From Bacilli bacterium (lineage in GTDB: Bacteria > Bacillota_I > Bacilli_A > ML615J-28 > CAG-313), in NCBI GenBank assembly GCA_017398545.1, contig JAFQFT010000064.1, forward strand, positions 1 through 43,978: DNA of 43,978 nucleotides, given 5' to 3'. Made by a program: the position numbers and the translations under genes. The notes below the pieces were generated by a model, which saw only the letters and a list, made by a program, of their open reading frames with translations, had not been told where the DNA came from and ran no database searches. Below, one piece after another: positions 1 through 9,080 of the stretch (within the stretch, counting starts at the first letter, position 1; each line of letters begins with the position of its first letter).

Positions 1-22
1 AAAAAAGATATTTTGTGTGATA

Positions 23-53
23 AAAAGTGGCTCTATTATGTAGAACCACTTTT
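23..53 (-). terminator. Rho-independent terminator-like hairpin
   Basis: An 8-bp stem (23-30 with 46-53, AAAAGTGG/CCACTTTT) is extended by a TCT/AGA pairing above one mismatch. Short T-runs follow it in both directions. It lies about 100 bases beyond the stop codon of the large minus-strand lipoprotein gene and probably ends that transcript. It could also serve a plus-strand gene outside the window. Confidence 0.6.
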
Positions 54-150
54 ATTGACCCCAAACAAGATTATAGGTATCAAAACCCCAACATTATTTA
101 AAGGTTATTTTTTAAAACCCCAAACTTATTTAAAGAGCCTTAATATTATA
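54..150 (-). other. 3' untranslated stretch with three GGGG tracts
   Basis: No gene is seen. Read on the minus strand, three TTGGGGT-type tracts occur (complementing 59-62, 86-89 and 118-121) in otherwise AT-rich sequence, between the stop codon at 151 and the hairpin at 23-53. A fourth G-tract needed for an intramolecular quadruplex is not visible. Confidence 0.4.
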
Positions 151-3100
151 CTATTCTAAATTACCAGGTAAAATAGAAGATAATGTAATAGTCTTACTTG
201 TAGAACCTGTAGTATAAGTAACAGTATAAGTTACACATTCAGGATAGTTAGGTAAGTTCTTAACTCTACCATTAGATTCAAGAAGAGAACTATTTGAAGT
301 AATTGACAATTCATAATTACTATAGTTTTTAAATAGATCCATTTGTCTTTCAGTCATTTCAATAAATAACCACCAAATTTCGATCTCATTTTCTAACATT
401 GGTTGAGGACAGTCTTTACCTGAGAAGAAATGGTGTCCTACTAAACGTTGAATTGGTAAGTTGAATTCAATTAATAAACTAGCACAAAGTTGTGCAGAAT
501 ATTGCCATGTTAACCAAAGGTCAGATTTTTCTCTTACAGATGTTTCAATACCAATTGAGTTATTATTACCACCTTGTGAAGAAATCCATTTATATGTAGA
601 GTTATAATAGCAACCACCAATATACCATTCATCACCTTCAAGTTTAACTGCAAGACCTAATTTATTTAATTTGTAATTTCCAGCAGTATTTTGAACTTTA
701 GTTTTAACACCTTTAATATAGAAGTATCCATCACTTCCTAGTGTTACATGAGGAGTATAAACATCAGTACCAACTTGTGAAACTTTAACACCTGTTGCAT
801 ACCAAGATAATGCTTTAGATGAACCTGCATGCCATGCGCCTTTGTTTGTATTTTGACAAGCCCAAACACCATCCATACCAACACTATAATGCCATGAAGC
901 ACCATCAGCAGTTTGATTATAAGATGCTAAGTTTTTACCACCAGTCTTATAAGCATTTCCACCTTGAGGCATATCAGCAGCATAGTGTAGTGTAACAAAT
1001 TGAACACCGCCAGTTGAATAAGCAGTTGTCTTAGATGGATTTTCTAAATAATAATCTTTATGTACTACATAATCTTCAAATAATAAGTTAGATACACTTC
1101 CCACTACATCATAATAGTAAGCAGGAGTACCAGCACCAATACCAAGATTTTTTCTAGTAAAGATTTCAGAATTATTACTTTCTAATAATAATTTTAAGAT
1201 ACCACTTGCTTCAGCATCTAATACTGTTACATAGAATGTAAATGCTACTTTTTCATTACCTTCTACATAAGCTACGATTTCAGCAACACCTTCTTTAATA
1301 CCAGTTACAGCACCACTTGCATCAACAGAAGCAATTGCAGGAGTATTTGATTTCCATGCTACTTTAGCATTGCTAATACCATTAACTGTAGCAGATAATT
1401 GAATTGATTCTTCTTTAACAACATATGAATTATCTTCAAATTCACCATCAACGTATGGATCAACATAAACTTCAATTTCAAGTTCCATATTTAATGCAGT
1501 ATTACCATGAACTGTAATTAATACTTTAGCAGTACCAGTATTATGAGCTTCAATTAAGCCTTTATCAGAAACTGTTAATATTTCTTCATTTGAAGATGCA
1601 AATGTTACTTTTTTAAATGTTGCGTTATCTGGTCCAATAACATAAGTTAATTGATGAGTAGAAAGTTTTAATAGTTTTTCAACTGGATTAGTAACTGTAA
1701 ATGATTCAACTGGAACAGCTTCAGTCCATTTAGCAGTTAATTTAATATTACCTTTAGTACCAGCAGCAATTTTTTCTACTTTATTACCAGCATCATCATA
1801 CCAACCAAGGAATTCTCTACCATCATAAAGTTCTAAGTTTGTAAGTTCAACTTCAGTACCAACTTTGTATTCAGTTACAAGTGGAATTCTAATTTTTGTA
1901 GCAGCGATTAATGCTTGATTCATTGAATCTTTCCATGTTGTTGGAGATGAATTACTTAACCATTGACCAAGTCTTAAAATACCAACATATGAATTCCAAG
2001 CATTTTGTGCACCATTAGCAGCAGTTACTTGTGCATCAAATACTGTAAACCATGCATTCCAATCATCAAAGTTTTCAGGTGCATTACAGAAATATTCTGC
2101 ATCAATAGTATCTTGACCACCTTGTTTATAGAATTTATAATTTCCTTGTGATTGTTTACCTTTCCATTGGTTAATTACATTAGTTTTGAATGTTTCATAA
2201 TCTTCACTTGGTTTTAACCAATTATAATATGAAGTAAATACATATTCTATAGCTTCATTTAATGAACTAGGAGTTTTTGTAGTAAGATATCCTTCATCAT
2301 AAACATATGTAATCTTATAAATTTCTTCTTCACCTTCAACGAAGTTTGCATAAACAGTAAATTTACCGCGAGCAGTTGCAGGAATCTTAGTAATAGTTTC
2401 TAAGCCTTCTTCATCAGTTGACCAACCAACAAATGTATAACCTTTCTTAGTAGGTTTAGGTAATGTTACACCTTCAAATTGAGCATATACTAAAGGAGCA
2501 TCTTCAGGAAGACCACCACCATTTAATACATAATCAATATCAAATGTAGGAGCTGCAGCATTTAAATCATACCAATAAGCATATAAGTTACAACCAAATT
2601 TAACACTTGTTACAGTTTCACCTTCAAATGAAGGATTATCATACCAACCTAAGAACATATGTCCTTCTTTAACAGGAGCAACTAATTTTAATTCAGTACC
2701 ACCAATACCTTCAGTAACTAAATAGCTATTTTCAGTAGGTGTACTACCTTCATAACTAACAGTTGGAGTAGGAATTACAGCACGTAATGCATTAAATTCT
2801 GCATAATTAGCTTTAGAAGTTGCAAGTAAACCTTGAGTACCATAGAAATAACCATCTAGAACGAAACCAGCACCAGCTTTAAATGTTTTATCAGTAACTG
2901 GAACAGAAGGATATCTATATAAAGTCATTTGAATCATATGTTTAGTAACATTAGCATATTTTTCTTTATAAGGACTAGTACCTAAGAAACCACCAACAGC
3001 TTCATAACCATTAACACTATCAAAGAATAATTCACTATAACCATCAGCAGCACCAGTTTTTACTGTAGAAGTAGTATTATATAATGCTACTGGGTCACCA

Positions 3101-4947
3101 TTATTTGCACTAAATGCAGCCCAAGTACTTACATGAATTTTCGATGAAACTTTACTAGAAGAAAGTAGATTATTTTCAAGTAAGTAAGTATAGAAGTCAG
3201 CCATAAAGATTTCTGGTAAATTAGAAACAGCATCAATACCTTTAGCAGCATCAGAAACTGTACCAGTAGTCCATGACCATTCACCACCATTTAGTTCATA
3301 ATTAACTGTAAATGGTTCACCAACAACTGGTTCTTGATATTCTTCCCAGTTTGCATAAACTGTTACTTTACCAGTAGAAGTTGCAGGGATAACTTTAATA
3401 AATTCTGTAGAACCTTCTTTTAAGCTCCAACCTAGGAACGTAAATCCATCTTGTGTAGGAACAGGTAAAACAAATTCTTCACCTTCAACATATTTAGTAA
3501 TATCTCCAGTAGCTATTAATTCACCACCATCTAATACATATTCAATTTCACTATAAACTTTAATCTTTTCCCAATGTGCATATAAAACAGCATTATATGA
3601 ATATGTTTTAGAAATTTCAGTTATATAATTTGTAGATGTTTTAGAAGTTGTCCAACCTAAGAAATTATAACCTTCTTTAGTTGGAACAGGAAGCTTACAA
3701 CCTTCACCAACAACATATGATGTAGGTGCATCAGTAGGATTAACACCACCATCTAATTGATATTTAATAGTTTTTGTAACCTTAGTTTTTTCCCATTTAG
3801 CATAAACTGTTACATCACCAATTGTACCTTTTTCAATTTTTTCTAAACTTACAGTATATGCATCATCTAAATACCAACCTAAGAAATCATATCCAGATTT
3901 TGTAGGAGCAGCTAATACTACTTCATCTTCAACTGTAAATGTAGCAGGATTTGATCCATCATTAGAACCACCATCTAAATTATAAGTAATATTATAATTT
4001 GCAAGTTCCCATTTAGCATATACTTCTACATTATTAGTAGTACCATTTTCAATTTTTTCTAAACTTACAGTACATGCATCATCTAAGTACCAACCTAAGA
4101 AATTATAACCAGCCTTTGTAGGAGCAGCTAATACTACTTCATCATTAATTGTAAATACACTTGGATTAGCTTCAGCATTTATACCACCATCAAGATTATA
4201 AATAATGCTATAATTAACAACTTCCCATTTAGCTACAAGCTCAACATCACCAGTTGTACCTAATGCAATTTTAGTTACTAATTCATTATCTAAATACCAA
4301 CCTAAGAAATTATAACCTTCTTTAGTAGGTTCAGCTAATGTAACTTCATCTAAAACTGTATAAGTAGCAGGATTAGCTTCAGCATTTACACCACCATCTA
4401 ATTGATAATTAATGTTATAACTAACTTCAGCCCATTTAGCAACTAATTTAATATCACCAGTTGTACCAGCAGGAATTTCAGTTACTTTTACATCGTTTAA
4501 ATACCAACCTGCAAAAGTATAACCATCTTTTGTTGGATTAACTAAAGCAACAGGTAGAGATTTAACTGAATATGTTGTAACATTAGTTTTGTCTGCATAA
4601 CTACCATCATTTTCATAAGTTACAGCAAAAGTACTTTGTTTAACAGTAATATCAAATGTATATTCTTTTGTATTTTTACCTAATGTAAATGTAGCAGTTA
4701 ATGTAAATTCACCAACAGCAACTGCAGTAACTTTTTCACCAGCAACTGTTGCAACACTTGTATTACTACTTGTAAATTCAACTGTTACTTTTTCTTGCTT
4801 TGAATATTCTACTGTAAATGCATCATCAACATACATTGTAGTAGGAACATTTGTAAAAGTTACTTCATTAATTTCTTTTTTACAAGATGCAAATAAAGAA
4901 ATAGCACCAAGTAAAAGAACAAATAAAAATTTAGTAAATTTTTTCAT
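151..4947 (-). CDS. Giant surface lipoprotein: Ig-like/B-repeat stalk with C-terminal zinc amidase
   Basis: This 1598-residue protein begins with a lipoprotein signal peptide (lipobox LFASC near residue 22). A Big_2-like Ig domain follows (about 25-105), then a stalk of Listeria-Bacteroides (InlB B-type) repeats recognised by the motif FLGWY...G....V.AKW. Six repeats are consecutive (to about 550), and three more are spread to about 1090 with two longer non-repeat inserts. Two further Big_2-like domains precede the C-terminus. The last 280 residues look like an N-acetylmuramoyl-L-alanine amidase (Amidase_2/PGRP fold): TLHYA with His 1321, IGIETS with Glu 1468, and GHHFFSGKDCP with His 1505 or 1506 and Cys 1513 as likely zinc ligands. 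The inferred role is a membrane-anchored peptidoglycan hydrolase held out on a long stalk. It is a single-gene unit with its own promoter. The exact substrate is not established. Confidence 0.85.
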   Translation of the reverse strand: MKKFTKFLFVLLLGAISLFASCKKEINEVTFTNVPTTMYVDDAFTVEYSKQEKVTVEFTSSNTSVATVAGEKVTAVAVGEFTLTATFTLGKNTKEYTFDITVKQSTFAVTYENDGSYADKTNVTTYSVKSLPVALVNPTKDGYTFAGWYLNDVKVTEIPAGTTGDIKLVAKWAEVSYNINYQLDGGVNAEANPATYTVLDEVTLAEPTKEGYNFLGWYLDNELVTKIALGTTGDVELVAKWEVVNYSIIYNLDGGINAEANPSVFTINDEVVLAAPTKAGYNFLGWYLDDACTVSLEKIENGTTNNVEVYAKWELANYNITYNLDGGSNDGSNPATFTVEDEVVLAAPTKSGYDFLGWYLDDAYTVSLEKIEKGTIGDVTVYAKWEKTKVTKTIKYQLDGGVNPTDAPTSYVVGEGCKLPVPTKEGYNFLGWTTSKTSTNYITEISKTYSYNAVLYAHWEKIKVYSEIEYVLDGGELIATGDITKYVEGEEFVLPVPTQDGFTFLGWSLKEGSTEFIKVIPATSTGKVTVYANWEEYQEPVVGEPFTVNYELNGGEWSWTTGTVSDAAKGIDAVSNLPEIFMADFYTYLLENNLLSSSKVSSKIHVSTWAAFSANNGDPVALYNTTSTVKTGAADGYSELFFDSVNGYEAVGGFLGTSPYKEKYANVTKHMIQMTLYRYPSVPVTDKTFKAGAGFVLDGYFYGTQGLLATSKANYAEFNALRAVIPTPTVSYEGSTPTENSYLVTEGIGGTELKLVAPVKEGHMFLGWYDNPSFEGETVTSVKFGCNLYAYWYDLNAAAPTFDIDYVLNGGGLPEDAPLVYAQFEGVTLPKPTKKGYTFVGWSTDEEGLETITKIPATARGKFTVYANFVEGEEEIYKITYVYDEGYLTTKTPSSLNEAIEYVFTSYYNWLKPSEDYETFKTNVINQWKGKQSQGNYKFYKQGGQDTIDAEYFCNAPENFDDWNAWFTVFDAQVTAANGAQNAWNSYVGILRLGQWLSNSSPTTWKDSMNQALIAATKIRIPLVTEYKVGTEVELTNLELYDGREFLGWYDDAGNKVEKIAAGTKGNIKLTAKWTEAVPVESFTVTNPVEKLLKLSTHQLTYVIGPDNATFKKVTFASSNEEILTVSDKGLIEAHNTGTAKVLITVHGNTALNMELEIEVYVDPYVDGEFEDNSYVVKEESIQLSATVNGISNAKVAWKSNTPAIASVDASGAVTGIKEGVAEIVAYVEGNEKVAFTFYVTVLDAEASGILKLLLESNNSEIFTRKNLGIGAGTPAYYYDVVGSVSNLLFEDYVVHKDYYLENPSKTTAYSTGGVQFVTLHYAADMPQGGNAYKTGGKNLASYNQTADGASWHYSVGMDGVWACQNTNKGAWHAGSSKALSWYATGVKVSQVGTDVYTPHVTLGSDGYFYIKGVKTKVQNTAGNYKLNKLGLAVKLEGDEWYIGGCYYNSTYKWISSQGGNNNSIGIETSVREKSDLWLTWQYSAQLCASLLIEFNLPIQRLVGHHFFSGKDCPQPMLENEIEIWWLFIEMTERQMDLFKNYSNYELSITSNSSLLESNGRVKNLPNYPECVTYTVTYTTGSTSKTITLSSILPGNLE

Positions 4948-4977
4948 TTATTATTTTCTCCTTTTTTTAACATTTTT

Positions 4978-5015
4978 AGTATATCATATTTTATATATAT
5001 TTGCAAACGTTTTCC
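4978..5015 (-). promoter_or_regulatory. Promoter with overlapping cre/LacI-type operator
   Basis: On the minus strand TTGCAA (5001-5006) is followed after 17 bases by TATACT (4978-4983), a good sigma-A promoter for the gene starting at 4947. The near-palindrome TGCAAACGTTTTCC (5002-5015) overlaps the -35 and matches 12 of 14 positions of the catabolite-response element consensus with the central CG. Repression by a CcpA or LacI-family protein is inferred from position and sequence. Confidence 0.6.
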
Positions 5016-5020
5016 AACCA

Positions 5021-5056
5021 AAAGAAAAAAAACTGTTATGAAAAGCCATAACAGTT
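5021..5056 (-). terminator. Rho-independent terminator
   Basis: A perfect 10-bp stem (5031-5040 with 5047-5056) has a 6-base loop. On the minus strand it is followed by a T-rich run complementing 5021-5030. It ends the transcript of the TerB-like gene 11 bases upstream. Confidence 0.85.
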
Positions 5057-5066
5057 TAATTCTATT

Positions 5067-5618
5067 TTACCATTCGTCTTTAAATTGTTGCCATGAACTT
5101 GGAGCATAGTCATATCCAGGTTCAAAGAAACATCTTAAAATATAGTATTCATTTTCATCCATAGCTTTATCGCCATGTAAGCATAAATAACAGAATGCAA
5201 GAACCATTGCTTCATATTTAGAAGGTTCAATAGTTTCACGAAGTTGTGATAAGAAACTAATATCTTGAGCAATTTTTTCAACTGAAGTACGACCATATAA
5301 TGCTCTACAATCAGCTACTGATAATGCTTGGAATCCAGCATATTTACAATATTTGCAGTAAGCATCATATTCACCTTGTAAGAAATCACCATCACTTAAC
5401 ATAATGAATACAAAAATTTCTTGGAATGTATAGAAAATTAAATCTTCATTCTTTACACCTTGACGTGCACAATAATCATTATACATGTTAGTTAAATCTG
5501 CATAAGCATGAGAAAGTAAATTTCTACATTGATCTTGATAAACTTCAGCAGTTACTTTTCCTCTTTGATCCCATGCATAATTCATTAAGCTAATCATGTT
5601 CATACTACTTTTTGCCAT
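5067..5618 (-). CDS. TerB-like (tellurite-resistance-fold) protein
   Basis: This is a 183-residue soluble protein without signal peptide or membrane span. Two acidic segments, MLSDGDFLQGEYDAY (about 73-87) and CLHGDKAMDENEYYIL (about 146-161), resemble the metal-binding loop-helix signature of the TerB/co-chaperone DjlA-N fold (DG followed by E..E). Assignment rests on these motifs only. TerB-fold proteins are mostly alpha-helical stress or membrane-associated factors, and no specific role can be stated here. It is monocistronic: it has its own TG-extended promoter (TATAAT at 5670-5675), a GAGGT ribosome site and its own terminator. Confidence 0.6.
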   Translation of the reverse strand: MAKSSMNMISLMNYAWDQRGKVTAEVYQDQCRNLLSHAYADLTNMYNDYCARQGVKNEDLIFYTFQEIFVFIMLSDGDFLQGEYDAYCKYCKYAGFQALSVADCRALYGRTSVEKIAQDISFLSQLRETIEPSKYEAMVLAFCYLCLHGDKAMDENEYYILRCFFEPGYDYAPSSWQQFKDEW

Positions 5619-5669
5619 TTTAAATTACCTCTTTTCTTATATTTATAAATATTTAATATTTATACACTT

Positions 5670-5678
5670 ATTATATCA
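5670..5678 (-). promoter_or_regulatory. TG-extended -10 promoter of the TerB-like gene
   Basis: The minus strand reads TGATATAAT, an extended -10 element, 52 bases upstream of the start codon. The -35 region is weak, which is usual when a TG extension is present. Confidence 0.55.
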
Positions 5679-5714
5679 TAATTTTAAAATATGTGTTGAA
5701 ATTACATAATTTTT

Positions 5715-5930
5715 TTATCTTTTAAATTTTGTTAATAAAATAATCGATAAGATTAATGTTGTCATACTAAGAAATCCAACTATTACTAAACTAGTAAATC
5801 TAAAATAATGTTTAAAGCTAACCAAAATCCATAATGATGAAATTGATAATGTAACTAAAATACATAAACATGTAAGTTTAAAATTCGACCATTTAGAATG
5901 AGATTTTTCTAAAGAATTATTATTATCCAT
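5715..5930 (-). CDS. Small two-span membrane protein
   Basis: A 71-residue protein with a polar Asn/Ser/Lys-rich N-terminus and two hydrophobic segments (about 17-37 and 46-66), ending in KFKR. The start chosen is ATG at 5930. A GTG nine bases upstream sits inside the ribosome site AGGTGA and is unlikely to be used. It is the last gene of the pepF-DUF1294 operon, beginning 16 bases after the DUF1294 stop. The family is not recognised. Confidence 0.65.
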   Translation of the reverse strand: MDNNNSLEKSHSKWSNFKLTCLCILVTLSISSLWILVSFKHYFRFTSLVIVGFLSMTTLILSIILLTKFKR

Positions 5931-5946
5931 ATTTTTCACCTAAATT

Positions 5947-6249
5947 TTATTTATTAACAATTATTAAAGTTATCATAGCACCTAAAATCATTAATTGTAA
6001 TAACAATGTAAGATTTATGATTAAAGAAAAATAAATTTTCTTTGTTTTATGATGACCTAGTATTCTTCCAAAATAACCACCTATTCCACCACCAATTGAA
6101 CAAAAGAATAATAAAGTTTTTTCTTTTATACGCTTATGCCCTTCTATTGTTGCAAACTTTTTATCAATTAAGAATAAAATAAACGTTATTAATGAAAAGA
6201 ATAATAAATAACATATGTAAACTAATAAGACCTTTTCATGATATGTCAT
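5947..6249 (-). CDS. DUF1294 family membrane protein
   Basis: A 100-residue protein with three or four hydrophobic segments. The conserved DUF1294 core is visible: DKKFA (about 28-32), RIKEKTLLFF, then the glycine-rich GGGIGGYFGRILGHHKTKK (about 53-71), corresponding to the family's E..L...GG..G......HKT..K signature. Its function is unknown. The start codon lies one base after the pepF stop, so the two are co-transcribed and probably translationally coupled. Confidence 0.85.
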   Translation of the reverse strand: MTYHEKVLLVYICYLLFFSLITFILFLIDKKFATIEGHKRIKEKTLLFFCSIGGGIGGYFGRILGHHKTKKIYFSLIINLTLLLQLMILGAMITLIIVNK

Positions 6250-6250
6250 A

Positions 6251-8026
6251 TTAGATTGCCTTAGTTTCTTTTAATAATTTTTCAAATAAATCAATATCTT
6301 CTTCAATGAATTTTAAACTTTCAATCCAGAAATCTTTTTTAGTTACATCAATATTCATAGATAAAGCAACATCTTCAACCGACATAAAACCTGTATTTCT
6401 TAACATTTGATCATAATTTTTAACAAATGTTTCTTTATCTTTTAGATATTGTTTATATAAACCTTTTCCAAATAATAAACCAAATGCATATGGCCAGTTA
6501 TAGAAATTAAGTCCTGCACTATAGTAATGACTCTTACATAACCACATATAAGCATGTTTATATTCAGAGTCTAGTCCATCTCCGTAGCTTTCATCTTGTG
6601 CTTCTAACATAAACTCGCACATATCAGATGCTGATAAAGGGCGAGCAATAGGTTCAGCTAGCACTTTAGATTCAAATAAGAATCTTGATAAAATATCAAT
6701 TACACATTGTGAATCTTCTTGAAGTGATTCTTCTACAACAGTTAATAATTCATTAGGATCAGTAATATCATTAATCATCTTCTTAGCCATTAAAGTTTGA
6801 CACATGATTGATGCAGTTTCTGCAAGTGGCATAGGATAATCACGATTTAGTGGTGCATTATCTAAAACTACTCTTCCATGATATGCATGACCAAGTTCAT
6901 GTGCAAGAGTTTGAACATCACTTAAACTACCTGTAAAGTTAGTAAGTACACGACTTTCATTATGATTATCAAGTCCAGCACAAAAAGCTCCACCACTTTT
7001 ACCTTCTTTAGGTAATACATCAATCCATCTATTTTCAAATGCTTCTTTCCCTAATTCATATAAAGATTTTGAAAATGATCCATAAACATCAAGTACTAAA
7101 TCTTTAGCTTCTTCTATACTATATGTCTTATGCATACTACCCATTGGTGCAAATAAATCATAGAAAGGAAGTCCATTTTTATGACCTAAAGCTTTCGCTT
7201 TAAGTTTAAAATACTCTCTAAATTTAGGAGCTTCTTCTTTAATTGCAGTAATCATTGCATCTAAAGTAGCTTTACTCATACGTGATTGTTTAAGTGTTTT
7301 ATCAAGCGCATCTTCATATCCACGTAGAGGCATCATAATATTAACTTCACGCTTAATATTATTAAGTGCCATTGCTACACTATCTTCGATTTGTTTATAT
7401 GCTCCAAGTTCTGCTTCATATGCAGCTTTTCTAACCTTTTCACTATGATCATACGCGAGATTTCTTACTGCAGATAAAGGCATATTTTCTTCGAAACCTT
7501 CTACTTTAATACTTAGGTTTGCAGTAAGTTGACCTTGCAAATCACTCCAAGAGTTTGAACCAACAAGTCTTAATTTGCTTGCAAGAACTTCTTCTTTATC
7601 AGAAAGCATATGTAATGCTTCTTCTTGATAATTCTTTAAAATAAATAAATAAGTTTTAATCACTTCACTTTGTTTTGAAAGTTCATCTAAATCTAAGTCT
7701 TTTAAAAACTTAGTAAATTGAACATTTGCTTCAACAGTTTCTTGTAATACCATTTGAAGTTTTCCCATTTCACCAAGCGCTTCATAATCATTAACATTAG
7801 TAGCTGCACGAAGTGATGAATAACTAAATAATTCCATTATTACTTTATTAAATTCTTCTTCTAACTTCATATTTTTTTCAATACAATTAACTGCATTTTC
7901 TTTATTTAGTTCTTTTACTGAATCATTTAATTCTTTAATTAATTCTAATACTCTTTCATTATCTTTTATATATTTAGGATCATCATATCCTTTATACATA
8001 ATTTCAAGATTCCATGTCATATTCAT
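6251..8026 (-). CDS. pepF: Oligoendopeptidase F (M3 metallopeptidase)
   Basis: This cytoplasmic zinc endopeptidase cleaves short peptides. The 591-residue length is normal for PepF. The catalytic HExxH motif is present as TLAHELGHAYHG (near residue 380), followed by the downstream Glu-containing helix LAETASIMCQTL. The C-terminal region with SHYYSAGLNFYNWPYAFG is characteristic of M3 family clefts. The ribosome site GGAGGA lies 7-8 bases before ATG. Transcription likely starts from the TG-extended -10 TGTTATACT at 8057-8065 and reads into the DUF1294 gene and the small membrane protein. Confidence 0.95.
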   Translation of the reverse strand: MNMTWNLEIMYKGYDDPKYIKDNERVLELIKELNDSVKELNKENAVNCIEKNMKLEEEFNKVIMELFSYSSLRAATNVNDYEALGEMGKLQMVLQETVEANVQFTKFLKDLDLDELSKQSEVIKTYLFILKNYQEEALHMLSDKEEVLASKLRLVGSNSWSDLQGQLTANLSIKVEGFEENMPLSAVRNLAYDHSEKVRKAAYEAELGAYKQIEDSVAMALNNIKREVNIMMPLRGYEDALDKTLKQSRMSKATLDAMITAIKEEAPKFREYFKLKAKALGHKNGLPFYDLFAPMGSMHKTYSIEEAKDLVLDVYGSFSKSLYELGKEAFENRWIDVLPKEGKSGGAFCAGLDNHNESRVLTNFTGSLSDVQTLAHELGHAYHGRVVLDNAPLNRDYPMPLAETASIMCQTLMAKKMINDITDPNELLTVVEESLQEDSQCVIDILSRFLFESKVLAEPIARPLSASDMCEFMLEAQDESYGDGLDSEYKHAYMWLCKSHYYSAGLNFYNWPYAFGLLFGKGLYKQYLKDKETFVKNYDQMLRNTGFMSVEDVALSMNIDVTKKDFWIESLKFIEEDIDLFEKLLKETKAI

Positions 8027-8056
8027 ATTATTAGTCCTCCATTATTATATATCATT

Positions 8057-8065
8057 AGTATAACA
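8057..8065 (-). promoter_or_regulatory. TG-extended -10 promoter of the pepF operon
   Basis: The minus strand reads TGTTATACT, 31-39 bases upstream of the pepF start codon. It is an extended -10 element without a clear -35. Confidence 0.45.
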
Positions 8066-8094
8066 TATTATTTTAATTTATATCATGTTTTTAC

Positions 8095-8127
8095 AAAAAA
8101 AATCCCTTATCATTAATAGATAAGGGA
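8095..8127 (-). terminator. Rho-independent terminator
   Basis: A perfect 9-bp stem (8103-8111 with 8119-8127) has a 7-base loop and is followed by eight T residues on the minus strand. It ends the operon of the two lipoprotein genes upstream. Confidence 0.9.
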
Positions 8128-8133
8128 AAATAA

Positions 8134-9060
8134 TTATTTTATTAAAGAATTAAATGTATATTCTACATAATCTCCATTTTTAAACTCTAGTCTTATTACA
8201 TAAATTTTATTATATTCAATATCTATAGATATTTGTTTAAACCATCCATCATCATATAATACTTTTTTATTGGTTAAATCTTTATTATAATCATAAGATG
8301 TAACAATACACTTTTTAAACTTTTTATATGAATATGTATTATTGTAATTAAATGTATCTAGTACTAATTTACAATTAACATTAGGATAAAATTCATACTC
8401 AAATTCAGAATTTTCATTAATTTCATAAATACTATTATATAATGATTCAAAATTATTCCATTTATAATTTACTATTTTTACTAAAGAATCTGATCCATAT
8501 AGCATATTATCCGTTTTAAAAGAATAACTAACATTTGGTGGTAAATAATATTCTCTTGAAACATATGCTACAATACCATCACCACAAATATCATAAAATG
8601 CTGTAGCACAATTTTTAAAAACTTTTTTAGGACTATTATTAGATCCTTTTGATACTTTTTTACTACCATCACTATACTCAACTGTTAAATTCCATCCTCC
8701 ACCATCCATTATTCCAGCAGGTGCTTTATAGTTATCTTTAATTTTAAACAAACCATATGTATATAGCTTATTAATTAAAGTTATCTCTTCTTCTTCAGTG
8801 AAAGTTTTTAGTTTTTTAATATCAGTTACAAAATTATCTATAAACTCTTCATCAAAAGAAGGTATTTCTGATTCTAAATAAAGTTCATTTTTTTCAAAAT
8901 CAAAAACATATTTTCGTGTTGAACCACCCATATAATCAACACTTTCATATTCTAAAGATAAAATAGGAGTACCAGAATATGTTTTTATGTTAGATTTAGA
9001 ACAACTAAATAATACTAACACACTAAGTAAGCAAACAGTTAAGTATAAATTTTTTTTCAT
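8134..9060 (-). CDS. Hypothetical lipoprotein
   Basis: This 308-residue protein has a short lipoprotein signal (lipobox LFSC, lipidated Cys 20) and a mature part rich in Tyr, Asn and beta-prone segments. No family is recognised. It follows the VWA-domain lipoprotein gene by 20 bases with ribosome site AAGGAG, and a strong terminator comes directly after. The two are therefore likely one transcript encoding two membrane-anchored extracytoplasmic proteins. Confidence 0.75.
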   Translation of the reverse strand: MKKNLYLTVCLLSVLVLFSCSKSNIKTYSGTPILSLEYESVDYMGGSTRKYVFDFEKNELYLESEIPSFDEEFIDNFVTDIKKLKTFTEEEEITLINKLYTYGLFKIKDNYKAPAGIMDGGGWNLTVEYSDGSKKVSKGSNNSPKKVFKNCATAFYDICGDGIVAYVSREYYLPPNVSYSFKTDNMLYGSDSLVKIVNYKWNNFESLYNSIYEINENSEFEYEFYPNVNCKLVLDTFNYNNTYSYKKFKKCIVTSYDYNKDLTNKKVLYDDGWFKQISIDIEYNKIYVIRLEFKNGDYVEYTFNSLIK

Positions 9061-9080
9061 CGATAATACTCCTTAAGCTT

